64,000 nucleotides of DNA. Source: Silybum marianum. Lineage: Eukaryota; Streptophyta; Magnoliopsida; Asterales; Asteraceae. Made by a program: the position numbers and the translations under genes. The notes under the pieces are model-generated. The model searched no databases. It was not told the origin of the DNA and was given only the letters and a program-made list of their open reading frames with translations. Location: NCBI GenBank assembly GCA_036898165.1, contig CM072528.1, positions 868,001-932,000 of the forward strand, written 5' to 3'. This document shows positions 11,198-20,674 of this stretch, piece by piece (position 1 is the stretch's first letter; the number at the start of each line of letters is the position of its first letter).

Positions 11198-11804
11198 TTA
11201 TTTTTTACATTTACAATGAACGTTTTATTGGTTTCAACTTGAATGAAAATGAATCTCAACAATCAATTATACTACCACACTAGTCGCTTTAAATTATTTT
11301 TGGACATATCCAAATCAAATCAAACCATGTAAACCCAAACCAAAGTTGATTGGTTTAGTTTGAATGGTCTCATATTTACCATTCATTAGTACATCCCTTG
11401 AAAACAAATAACATGTCATGTTTTGATGAAAGTGAGATGATGCATATATGTCGTATTATTGAGAATCTTCAATAAATTCTCATGTGATTTTCTAACGGTT
11501 CCCTATAACTTTTTTATAATACAAACTAAAAGTTAAAATATTTAAATAAAATTACGTTTTACTCTAATAGATTCTCAATTTTAGATATTTCAGTTTTATC
11601 ATCCTAGTTCTCTTTTTATAAAAAAAAATTATATAACATAATAATAGTTTAATCTTATTGATAGAAATTAATTAATAAATAACTTCTCTTACCTCTCATT
11701 AAGTTTTAGAAAATTTTATAAACTTGAAAACTTTCTTCTTTTCTCTATTTTAGAGAACACTTTAGAAAATTTGATGGAGACGCTCTTAATTTTCATGACT
11801 AATA
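11198..11804. other. Gene-free stretch with a GAGCATC-type MITE end
   Basis: A right end GATGGAGACGCTCTTAATT near 11770-11790 and TTTCTCTATTTTAGAGAACA before it match the GAGCATCTCCAACA MITE family. The left end is not clear. No gene. Confidence 0.4.
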
Positions 11805-12020
11805 CTAGGGGTGCTCAAAAACCCAACCAAACCGACCAACATGATCAACCCAACCCAACCCAACGTAAAATAACTCAACCCGAAACAAACCGATGCCTAA
11901 TCGTGTTATAAAATCCTCAAACCGTAGGTACTGGATTGATATCGGGTTACTTTTATTTGAACTCAACCCAACCCGACCACCCCGATGAATCCGATATCCT
12001 TTTATATTTAATATGATTAG
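11805..12020. mobile_element. Truncated CCCAACC-rich transposon fragment
   Basis: Starts AGGGGTGCTCAAAAACCCAACC and continues with CAACCCAACCCAACG words, then CCCAACCCGACCACCCCG. This is the style of plant hAT-like elements beginning AGGGGTGNNAAA. It runs directly into a family A palindrome at about 12021, so it is probably truncated by that insertion. Confidence 0.4.
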
Positions 12021-12209
12021 TGAGGACAAATGAGAGTGCGACACGTGTCTGAATGTAGTATTATTCAGACCGAATAATGAAATAAATATTCAGACTGAAT
12101 AATACTACATTAAGTCTGAATATTTCTTTCATTATTCAGTCTGAATATGACACGTGTCGTGCTCTCATTTGTCCTCATGTTCACAACCAAATTTGAGTTC
12201 TCATTAGAA

Positions 12210-12213
<4 letters not shown>
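12021..12213. mobile_element. Family A palindromic MITE, left-truncated copy
   Basis: GAGGACAAATGAGAGTGCGA then CACGTGTC at the left is mirrored by GACACGTGTCGTGCTCTCAT at the right. TTCAGACTGAATA and TTCAGTCTGAAT units fill the centre. The outer GTTCAAATG of the left arm is missing, whereas the right arm is complete and runs into (CT)n(TA)n. Confidence 0.65.
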
Positions 12214-12254
<41 letters not shown>

Positions 12255-12276
12255 AAGAGAGAGAGAGAAAAAAAAA

Positions 12277-12582
12277 AGTTCAAATGAGAACTCAAAATTT
12301 GGTTGCGAACATGATGACAAAGGAAAATACGACATGTGTCCCATTATTCAGGGATTCAGTATGAATAATGAAGGGATTCGGAGTGAATAATGAAGGCGAA
12401 GTTCATACATTATTCAGTATGAATAACACGCATTCAGAGTGAATAATACATCATTCGGAGTGAATATCACAACATTCAGCCTTAATATTTCCCTTCGTTA
12501 TTCAGACTGAGTAGGACACGTGTTGGGCTCTCCTTTTGTCCTCATGTTCCCAACCAAATTTGAGTTCGCATATGAACCCGCC
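12277..12582. mobile_element. Family A palindromic MITE with expanded centre
   Basis: The left arm AGTTCAAATGAGAACTCAAA and right arm TTTGAGTTCGCATATGAACC are inverted. The centre has at least six TTCAG/GGAGTGAATAATG repeats in place of the usual two. Left flank (TA)n(AG)n, right flank (CA)n(TA)n. Confidence 0.65.
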
Positions 12583-13118
12583 CACACACACATATATATA
12601 CACACACATATAATGAAAAATACATGATGTTCGTGATCAAAATGTGCATGATAGTTATGATGATCCACAATTATTCATAATAAATAATACATGAAATAAT
12701 TGATTTTTAGATCCTTAAAATACTTATGGTGTTCTTATTTCCATTTTGGTGTTGAAAACATAGTAGTAAAATTATAAATTATGACATCTCTATTATCTTG
12801 TCTGCTATCGTCCTTTTCCCTGTTTTACAACCCATTCCTATTATCTTGCCTGCCTGTGCCTCCTATAATCTACACAATCGTTGTCTACTGTCATCCTTGT
12901 TCTACGCATGACCACATGTTTGCTACAGTAACTATCGTCTTCCATTGTGGTCCGCCCTTTTATAACGAAACTTTTTATTTATGTGTATATATATATATAT
13001 ATATCAATTCTTTTTGTTTTGTTTCATTCACATCAATGTTCTTACCAAAGACCGTATAGTGTCCATAAATTATGTTTCAATGACACACAGACTGTGCAAA
13101 CACATATACTGGGCAATA
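12583..13118. other. Gene-free DNA
   Basis: Overlapping short ORFs in two frames at 12781-13172 run through a (TA)n tract and lack gene-like composition. I see no supported gene or element. Confidence 0.35.
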
Positions 13119-13302
13119 AGGGGCAGGTTTAAATGCGAACACAAATCTGGTTGTGAACGTGTGGACAAATGAGACTGCGACACGTGTATTCAGACAGAAT
13201 AATCAAAGAAATATTCAAACTGAATAATGTTTATGACACGTGTCGTGCCCTCGTTTGTCCTCACGTTCATAGCCAAATTTGAGTTCGCATTTGAACTTTC
13301 CT
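13119..13302. mobile_element. Family A palindromic MITE
   Basis: AAATGCGAACACAAATCTGG on the left and AAATTTGAGTTCGCATTTGA on the right are inverted; CACGTGT boxes and ATTCAGAC/ATTCAAAC units are present. The left flank is not a (TA)n tract here, unlike most copies; the right side reaches ATATATAT. Confidence 0.65.
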
Positions 13303-13322
13303 CGGGCAACATATATATTTAT

Positions 13323-13727
13323 AAGACACATCTTCAAATACAAATCAATCAAATGTTACAAACTATACAAACTCATACAAATCAATATAAAAAATATTTT
13401 TTAATGATTTTTTTTCATCAAATGCTATGATTTAAGATATTATTACACATATGTTTGTTTCACCTTGTAAAAGTTTCACATGTATTTGTTTTCATAAGTT
13501 TAAAGTTTCTCATATTTTTTTTTTATGAAAAAGTTTAATATGTATTTGTTTCTTAATGTAAAAGTTTCTCATTTTATTTTTGCACAAAGTGAAACAAACA
13601 TATGTATAATAATATCTTAAATCATAGCATTTGATGAAAAAAAATCATGAGAAAAATTATTTTTCATATTGATTTCTACGAGTTTGTATAATTTGTAACC
13701 TTTGACCGGTTTGTATTTGAAGATGCT
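13323..13727. mobile_element. Family C palindromic MITE, copy 1
   Basis: CATCTTCAAATACAAATC opens the left arm and GGTTTGTATTTGAAGATG closes the right arm. Between are TGCTATGATTTAAGATATTA, ATGTTTGTTTCA and their inverses ending near the centre at about 13520. Flanks are ATATATAT and (CT)n(TA)n. Relatives at 14295-14697 and 47802-48204 share the interior but have different terminal 30-60 bp. Confidence 0.7.
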
Positions 13728-13759
<32 letters not shown>

Positions 13760-13827
13760 GACACATCTATACACACACAGGAAGGTTCAAATGAGAACTA
13801 CAAAAGCATTAAGAATGTTAGAATATA

Positions 13828-14277
13828 TATAGGGTTGCATGTTTTCGTGAGATCCATGAGATCACAAAATAACACTTAAACTTGACAACAAAATATTGTG
13901 AAGGTACAAAAAAACACAAAACCTTCAAAGCAAAAACACTACGAAGGTTTAGTGTTATTTAGGACTTAATCATTTGAGAACCCCGTATACTGTGATAACT
14001 TTGAAATCTATTATCATAAAATATTGTTTTACATGATTTTTTCATTCTAAGGATCCAAGGCTGCAATCTAATATATTGATTCATATGTATTTATTTTACA
14101 ATGTATTTGTTTCATATGTATTCGGTTCATAAAGTGAGTTTTTAGTCGTATTTTTTTGTTTCACAAACACGTAAAAAAATGTTTACATTGTGAAACAAAT
14201 ATATATTTATCAATACACTAAATCCAAGCCGTAGATGGGAAAACAGTACATGATGCACCGGTTCTCAAATGAAGGCC
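13828..14277. mobile_element. Family D inverted-repeat element, copy 1
   Basis: It starts after ATATATATAGGG and ends at CCTATATATATATA. AGATCCATGAGATCAC near the left, ACATGTATTTGTTTCA-like words in the centre and CGGTTCTCAAATGAAGGCC at the right are shared with segments at 16812 and 32910. The middle has GTTTCACAAACAC / GTGAAACAAAT inverted words. Boundaries approximate. Confidence 0.5.
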
Positions 14278-14294
14278 TATATATATATATATAG

Positions 14295-14695
14295 ATGTTG
14301 GTTCATTTAGAAATTGGATGAAGGTTATAAACTATAGAAACTGGTTCGAATCAATATAAAAAATAATTTTTTTCATTATTTTTTTTCATTAAATGCTATG
14401 ATTTAAGATATCATTGCACATATATTTGTTTCATAATGTAAAAGTCTCACGTGTGTTTGTTTTTCTTAAGTTGAAAGTTTCTCATATATTTTTTTTATGA
14501 AAAAGTTTCACATGTATTTGTTTCATACCGTAAAAGTTTCACATGTAAATTTTTCACAAAGTGAAACAAACATATGTGCAATAATATCATAAATCATAGC
14601 ATTTGATGGAAAAAAATCATGAAAAAAATTATTTTTTATATTGATTTGAACCAGTTTCTATAGTTTCTAACCTTCATCCAATTTCCAAATGGACC

Positions 14696-14697
<2 letters not shown>
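14295..14697. mobile_element. Family C palindromic MITE, copy 2
   Basis: The left arm GTTCATTTAGAAATTGGATG and right arm CATCCAATTTCCAAATGGAC are inverted. The interior repeats the TGCTATGATTTAAGATATCA and GTGAAACAAACATATG words of the family. (TA)n tracts lie immediately outside on both sides. Confidence 0.75.
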
Positions 14698-14729
<32 letters not shown>

Positions 14730-14871
14730 AGGAGGTTCAAATGAGAACTTTGCATTTTTAAAGGAACAAAGGGACACTTGTGGATCACAAATGATGTGTG
14801 TCCCACATCATATGTGGTCCACAATTGTTCATTTGTTCCTTTAAGGAGGGGTGGTTCTTATTTGATCCCTC

Positions 14872-14874
<3 letters not shown>
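14730..14874. mobile_element. Family B palindromic MITE, short copy
   Basis: GGAGGTTCAAATGAGAACTT and TGGTTCTTATTTGATCCCTCCC are the ends; AAAGGAACAAA, GTGGATCACAAATGATGTG and their inverses make the hairpin. It lies between (TA)n(AG)n and (TA)n tracts and lacks the AT-rich hairpin core of the copies at 8235 and 8507. Confidence 0.7.
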
Positions 14875-14879
<5 letters not shown>

Positions 14880-14907
<28 letters not shown>

Positions 14908-15456
14908 CTTGGGCAGAAGATAAAGAGCATGCATATGAACCACAAATATTGATTACTAACCTTGAGATACCATTGCTATTGTTCCACCTTTTCTGATACA
15001 GCGTTCAAAATGAATTTTTAAGCTTTCAAAAGCTTTGTAAATGTACAAGCTCTCAATAAGGTTGTGGGTCCCACTTTGTTCTGCTTGACCACATAACCTT
15101 GTAGGGCCCACTATTCTGTCAACGCTCCCAGTACATTGACAAAATAATTAAGGGGGCGTTTGTTTCAAAGAGGTAAATGAAAATGAAAATGAAAATGACA
15201 GGGAATGAACAGTATAACCTGAAATGAAAATTTGGACTTCTGGAAGAATGGACCAATTACTTAATAACTCCAACCAAACTGAAAATTTGGACTTCTGGAA
15301 GAATGGACCAATTACTTAATAACTCCAACCAAACATCTCCTAGGTGATCGCATGTTGGTTGCATTTGCTAAATTTAACCAAATGAAACAAAAATATTATA
15401 AGTATATGTAACGCTTGTTATTGTTACAAAAGCTCACATCTAGACATAGCTTATTA
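14880..15456. other. Gene-free segment with a 55-bp tandem duplication
   Basis: A left MITE-like end GGGGGCGTTTGTTTCAAAGA lies at about 15153 but no right partner was found. The duplication at 15225-15334 is listed separately. No gene is seen. Confidence 0.4.
15225..15334. repeat. Perfect 55-bp tandem duplication
   Basis: TGAAAATTTGGACTTCTGGA begins at 15225 and again at 15280; all 55 bases are the same by eye. It is a recent duplication, or an assembly effect. Confidence 0.9.
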
Positions 15457-16034
15457 CTCCATCTGTCACAAAATAAGTGTCTATGTTACTATCTTAGGGG
15501 ATGTTTGGTTAGTTTTGCATTAAGTCTTGCATGGATAAAGTTGTCTGTGTGGATTAATCTGTCTGTATAGATTGGAAAGGTTTTTGTTTGGTAGGGTTTT
15601 GGTCATAGATTGAAGGAGCGTGTTTTTTTATTGGGATGGGCAGGTTCGGTAAAAACTCGGCTTTCTGCATAAAGCTCGCCGATAGAAGCTTACAGAATAA
15701 GCCACTTTCTATATCATTAAGATTTAAGCCACTACCAAACACTGACCGAATAAGCTGCCAGTCCCATTAAGCTCATTAAGCCGCTAACAAACATGCCCTT
15801 AGTTTGTCCTAAAATAAGTATCAATTTTAAAAAGTAAGTGTCCGTTTTCCAATTCTACCCTTGACTATGAGATAGATAAATTTATTAATCACTCCATTAT
15901 TAAACGTTCAAATTATCATTTAATTAATTACAAGTGTAGTTAGTATACATATCTAAGACTATACATCTTTTTTCATTGTGGGAATTTATTTTGGGATAAA
16001 TGAAGTGAGCTTATTTTGTCCCAATAACCGGGAG
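15457..16034. mobile_element. Stowaway-like MITE carrying a nested MITE
   Basis: The ends are TA|CTCCATCTGTCACAAAATAA and, inverted at the right, CTTATTTTGTCCCAATAACCGGGAG|TA. This fits the CTCCCTCCGTCCC Stowaway (Tc1/mariner) consensus with TA target. The 302-bp MITE at 15497-15798 interrupts it. Further Stowaway-like stretches occur at about 31555-31715 (PAT1 intron 3) and 49909. Confidence 0.7.
15497..15798. mobile_element. Family F MITE (TTA target duplication)
   Basis: TTA at 15494-15496 and 15799-15801. The left end GGGGATGTTTGGTTAG and the inverted right end CTAACAAACATGCCC. Characteristic inside words are ATTAAGTCTTGCATGGATAA, TCTGTGTGGATTAATC and AAGCCACTTTCTATATCATT. Copies at 59051-59348 and 37215-37420, and the 2.2-kb element at 19095-21321, share these. 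Tourist/Harbinger-like by target size; no ORF. Confidence 0.8.
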
Positions 16035-16036
16035 TA

Positions 16037-16260
16037 AAGATGCACATGGCCTGGGCTTTTTCCAAGCCCGTTTTCAGTAAAGGACTGCCTTTTTTTCAGT
16101 GAGCAAAAAAAGGCCTGGGCTTTTTTAGGCCCAGGGTGGGCTTTGGGGTTGAAAAATGGTCTGATCGGGCCTTCACAAGCTTTTTGTCCATGTCTAACTG
16201 GAAGCAATAATTGAAATTAAAGTTACTTTTGTCCTCCATATCTTTATTACTTCAATTTGT
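16037..16260. other. Short GGCCTGGGC-rich repeat remnant
   Basis: CATGGCCTGGGCTTTTTCCA, AGGCCTGGGCTTTTTTAGGC and GCCCAGGGTGGGCTTTGGGG are short words typical of a plant hAT-like 'GGCCTGGGCC' element. No clear ends and no gene. Confidence 0.35.
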
Positions 16261-16264
16261 TGTA

Positions 16265-16512
16265 ATAACTAGTACCTGATAATAGGCTTGAGTTCTGGTG
16301 AGAAGGAGAGTTAAGGTAAGAACCATAAGAAGGGATCTCCATCCTTGGATGCACATTAGGATGAAATGCACCGAGATGAGGTGCACCATGATGCACCTGA
16401 TCAACTCCCTTCTAAAACGTAATTCATGGATGGGAAGGAGATTAAAAGTGATCAATGGTTCAGATCTCTTCTTACGCTTCTCACCTTAACTCTCCTTCTC
16501 ACACGATCCTAA
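16265..16512. mobile_element. MITE with GAGAAGGAGAGTTAAGGT ends
   Basis: GGTGAGAAGGAGAGTTAAGG at the left is mirrored by ACCTTAACTCTCCTTCTCAC at the right. GGATCTCCATCC, GATGCACATTAGGATG and GGTGCACCATGATGCACC also pair. The ORFs on both strands are consequences of the palindrome. A partial relative lies at 53515-53600. Confidence 0.65.
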
Positions 16513-16515
16513 GCC

Positions 16516-16811
16516 TTATACCAAAATACTTTTGATGAAGAAAGTAAATGTGAAACTACCGAAATTTAGAAAACCAAGTCTTTACATAAAAAAGATCATT
16601 TAAATCATCAAGTTTGCAGCGGAGAACTTAAAAATGTCAATCATTACCTTTCTCTGATCGGTTTGCCTTTACAACTTAGAAACACAGAGATTGAACACCA
16701 AATGTACCCTCCGATCGTCTATCGAAGCATCATCCATCTGCCATGAAAGATTGTAGTGAAAATTTCAGAAATGTCAACTTCAGTAAAACTTCAAATATCG
16801 GTTATATATAT
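16516..16811. other. Gene-free DNA
   Basis: No gene or repeat recognised. Confidence 0.35.
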
Positions 16812-16927
16812 AAGGAGCTTTAATCATTTGAAAACTCCAAAATTTGTGAGATCTGTGAGAACTTCTACCTTAAGAATTTTTGAATCACATGCTTTTTTTC
16901 CAACCAAGTATAATATTTAATGCACTG

Positions 16928-16964
<37 letters not shown>

Positions 16965-17130
16965 ACACCACGTGTTTGTTTCATATGTATTCGGTTCACA
17001 ATGTGAAATTTTTTTACGTTTATTTTTTATTTTACAAATATGCCAAAAAGGTTCACGTTGTGAAACCGAGTACATGTGAAACAAACACATTATGAAACAA
17101 ACATGTGTTAATCACCACATTAAGTTCTAG
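16812..17130. mobile_element. Family D inverted-repeat element, copy 2
   Basis: TTTGTGAGATCTGTGAGAAC at the left, a (TA)n tract at 16931-16959, then TTGTTTCATATGTATTCGGTTCACA, whose inverse TGTGAAACCGAGTACATGTG follows. These words match the copy at 13828 and the intronic copy at 32910. Confidence 0.45.
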
Positions 17131-17239
17131 TCATAGTACAAGTAGGTGAAACAAGGGTATTAGATCGATTAGTAGCTTTACATCAATATAAATAAAAGGG
17201 GCTGAAGGAGAGAAGGTAATCGGTCGGTTTGAAATTCGT

Positions 17240-17765
17240 TTTGGTGGAATATCCCATCTGCCCAAGGTTCAATTCCAATTGTACACAACAACTGTGGCCA
17301 CTGAGTTTATCAAGGTTGATTTCTTCCGGTCATAGCCTGGGACACCCTTCCAAAAATATGTTTGTTGAGCTCGTTTGTATGTGATATAATATACTATCAC
17401 CTCCTATGATCTCAAAACCAGCAATGTAAGTTGGACAAGAACTACATGCTTTGAAATATCAATTAAAAAAAAACAAGCAGTCGTAAGTCGCAATTATCCT
17501 AGTCATGCATAAAATGATGGATGCAGTTTTTCATAGAGATCTAATAACATATGAATTACATATAAAGACTTGCCATAAGAGCAGACATTAATTGTCTCCA
17601 TTTCTAACCACGAGGGTTGTGGCATAGTGTGATTGAGGCCCTGGGAGATGTGGTGGAATATCTCATCTGCCCAAGGTTCAATTCCAGGCGTACACAATAA
17701 TTGTAGCCACAGAGTTGATTTCCTGTTGTCACAAGTTACCGTGACACCCTTCCAAAATAATTGTC
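17240..17765. repeat. Two SINE-like copies with B-box motif
   Basis: GGTGGAATATCYCATCTGCC then AAGGTTCAATTCC occurs at 17255 and 17650, each followed by GTACACAAYAAYTG-GCCAC-GAG and a CATCC-like terminal GGGACACCCTTCCAAAA or GTGACACCCTTCCAAAA. The second also shows GTGGCATAGTGTGATTGAGG as a possible A box. GGTTCAATTCC fits the pol III B box. A tRNA-derived SINE is likely; the oldest relatives are near 6000 and 6550. Confidence 0.55.
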
Positions 17766-18102
17766 TCCGTTTCTAATATCATGGATTATTTCAGATTTGC
17801 CAATGACAGAAATAATGGGAATTATTTTTTTCAAACCAAGGGTTATAGATAGAGAAATAAAAATTAAAGTTACGAAGATTATGGTACTTAGTAACTTAGG
17901 ATGACAACACTTCCAAATAGTGACAGGATACTATGCGGTATGCAGAGCCTCAATCTGCAATTAAGGATAAAAGGGGAAGAAACTGATGAGAAACAACGAT
18001 GACATAAAAGTAAAAATTGAAAAGCGTCACAATCAATCTTTAACTGAAAAACTTAACAATTATAACTTTGGTTACTGGATGTAGTTTGCCTACAAAGAGA
18101 AC
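17766..18102. other. Gene-free DNA
   Basis: No gene or recognisable repeat seen. Confidence 0.35.
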
Positions 18103-18523
18103 TGTAAGATCCCACATCGGTTGGGGAGGGTAACTGGGGCTGTTTGTTTACCTCTTAATAGTTCCATTAAGAGGCAACCTTTAAATCGCTAAGAGGTAAA
18201 TCATGTTTGGCAACAAAAAAAAACCTGCCTCTTAATGGTTCTAAAACCCTTTTGAATGATTTTGTATCTTGGGTCTCCCTTAACCATTCAGAGCCCTGAT
18301 TTCATTCTGAACAATTACAAAACAATTATATTTCATTTTGCACTATATCATAAAAAAAACACTTAATCATTCTGCACCAAACCATTCGGCAACTGCCAAA
18401 TAGCCCCTAAGGTTGCCTTATAAGGAACTGGATACCTCATCTACCAGACGCGTTTTAAAACCGTGAATCCAGGTGTGTGGACAAAGCGGACAATATCTGG
18501 TACGGTTGGTCTGGGTTGTTACA
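18103..18523 (+). mobile_element. Solo LTR interrupted by a MITE
   Basis: The ends are TGTAAGATCCCACATCGGTT at 18103 and GGTTGGTCTGGGTTGTTACA ending at 18523, i.e. TG...CA. Internal words TTATAAGGAACTGG, AGACGCGTTTTAAAACCGTG and AAAGCGGACAATATCTGGTA match a very common plant LTR class that I recognise from memory. Flanking 5-mers AGAAC (18098-18102) and AAAAC (18524-18528) agree at four of five bases. No second LTR or internal domain is present, so it is called a solo LTR. Confidence 0.75.
18136..18407. mobile_element. Family G MITE nested in the solo LTR
   Basis: Ends are GGGGCTGTTTGTTTACCTCT and ACTGCCAAATAGCCCC. Inside are CTCTTAATRGTTC, AGAGGTAAATCATGTTTGGC, AACCATTCAGAGCCCTGAT and ATCATTCTGCACCAAACCAT, shared with copies at 38057, 50381 and 61569. 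The next LTR words resume directly after 18407. Confidence 0.75.
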
Positions 18524-19419
18524 AAAACCTTATCAGGAGCTCTTATCTCTGTATCAGAAATGTCACCTATATAAAACGCAAATATAATCAGCAAGGCATC
18601 CAACATAGACAACACTAACTCCGTCCCATACTTAAAGAGCTTGTTATCCTTGCAAGGAGCGAGAGAATATTAGCAGTCTGCCTATGGAGAGCGACAATTC
18701 CCTGATTCATTCGTAAATCTGTATTTCTAGATGCTACTTTTACATGAAAAGTCACGTGTAGCTGATATGAAATTAAATTAACGACAGTATTGAATGTAAA
18801 ACCCTTAGATTGATCATTTTTTTACTCTCAGAATTATACAAATTGAATTGCGCTACCTTGTGATTTGTTGTGGCTTCATAAAGGTTTGAGTTTGGAACCG
18901 AGTGCATGTTTAGTACTTTGCAGATAAATCTTCACTATGTTTAAGAATAATACATGTTTCATGGATTAATCAGGATACCAAGCTCAAACCTCTATGAACC
19001 ACAACAAACCACAAAGTAGAGCAATCCGAATTTGTATAATTCGAGAGTAAATGACCAATCTAAGAGTTTTACATTCAATACTCTCTTTAATTTAGAGGTT
19101 GTTTACCAAATTCTCTATTAAGTCCTCTATGGATAAATTTGTCTATCTGGATAAATTTGTCTGTCCGGATAAAAATGTGGTGTTATTTACTTTTTTTTTC
19201 CTAAATCATCAGTCTAAATAACAGAAAAGACAGATCTACCCCTCAACATGAATTAAGCCTTGTCTTATAAATTGTTGTTTATTTAACAAGTTGAATGATA
19301 TTTCTGATTCACAAAAACTATGATCCTTCAAGCTCCCATCCTCTTTTCGGCAACTTTGTTCAAAGAAAAATGCCTTCAAGCTCTCACCCTCTTTTCCGTT
19401 CAGTCCTACATCTAGAAAC

Positions 19420-19720
19420 AAAGACATGATAACATTCTATAACAAACAAATAAATCAACAAGTAGAAATCAATATACAAACACATAAAAAGATGTATAAA
19501 CACATAGAAACCCCAAAAAAATCCATAGAAGCAAAAAATCGTTGTAGAAACCGATATACAAACACATAAAAATCGATGCAGAGATCGATAAAAACACATA
19601 AATATCAACTTAGAAACCGATATACAAACAAATAAAAATCGACATAATGACATAAAATCAATGAAAATGTCCATAGAAGGAAAAATTTATGTTAGAGATC
19701 GATCAAAACACATAAAAATC
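19420..19720. repeat. Degenerate tandem repeat of GATATACAAACACATAAAAA words
   Basis: Words such as AATATACAAACACATAAAAA, CGATATACAAACACATAAAA and CGATATACAAACAAATAAAA recur with variable spacing of about 20-70 bp, mixed with TAGAAACCGAT. The minus-strand ORF across it is a by-product of this low complexity. Confidence 0.65.
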
Positions 19721-20527
19721 TATGAAAACTAACAGGTTGCTGCCATGGCGAATGGGATTCATCAGCTCGCAGAAAATGAAGGAAGAGAAAAAAGGAATGC
19801 GGATGACATCAGCTCTATTATGTGAGAAAGCATTATGAATGGTGAGCAAGAACCCGAACTGCATTATGAAACTTCCAATCATCGATGTAAATAATAGAAG
19901 ATCTAAAGCTATAGGCAACAAGAGACAAAACTAACCATGGCCACACGGGGGTTGAGGATGACATCAGCTCAGCTCTATTATGTGAGAAAGCTACAGAAGC
20001 ACATATAACAACGTTCAAGGCGGCAAACACGATGAAAACTTCTACATTAGAAAACCAAAGACTACACGTATAACCTCATGGTCAAGGCAGGTTTTACCGA
20101 AATAGTTTTTGGTGCTTTGTAGAAGATTACACAAGTAGAAACAACCTCACCACTTGTCGAAACAATTCAATAATACAAAAGTCAAAATAAAACAAAAGTA
20201 TAGAAGTCAAACAACAAGAAAAAACGAAACAGTTAAAGCAAAAGGAATACGGTTGCTTGAAAAGGAAAAAAATGAAAAAGCATGAAAGTCAAAATCAACG
20301 AGAATCCAAAACTATAGTTACAAATGTGAATATAAATGGGGGCAAGAACAACAACTAGATAACCAAAGGGTCAATACCGTGTTGGTGATTTTAGTGTAAT
20401 TGTGATTTACTTGAGATCGATTAAGGTGATAAGACAAACATACATAAGTTAGGAGGTGCAGAGTGCACACTTACAAATGTTGCCCCTATCACCTTAGATC
20501 GCCATAAAATATCCCACTCTCATGTTG

Positions 20528-20674
20528 CTCATGTTATTGGGGGTCATATATTTTTTGAAGAAACAAGTGGAAAGAAACATGAAGTACATGGAAAACAGAT
20601 AGCTACATGTTTTCCATGTACTTATGTTTTTTTGTTCTAGTTTCATCAAAAAAAATATACCCCAATAATATGAG
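20528..20674. repeat. Long near-perfect hairpin (arms about 66-69 bp, loop 12 bp)
   Basis: The left arm from CTCATGTTATTGGGGG to AGTACATGGAAAAC pairs with GTTTTCCATGTACTTATG through CCCAATAATATGAG, with a 12-base loop from 20597 to 20608. Mismatches and small bulges are few. It could be a small MITE or a hairpin RNA precursor; the sequence alone does not decide. Confidence 0.75.

Noticed and set aside
12781..13172. Overlapping ORFs of 61-92 codons
   Set aside because: Three frames open at once through AT-rich and (TA)n sequence; no family resemblance.
17240..17765. Possible tRNA genes from the GGTTCAATTCC B-box
   Set aside because: No cloverleaf with acceptor stem and anticodon can be drawn; SINE-like repeats fit better.
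19384..19674. 96-codon minus-strand ORF rich in Phe, Cys and Ile
   Set aside because: It runs across a degenerate tandem repeat inside a transposon; the composition reflects the repeat.
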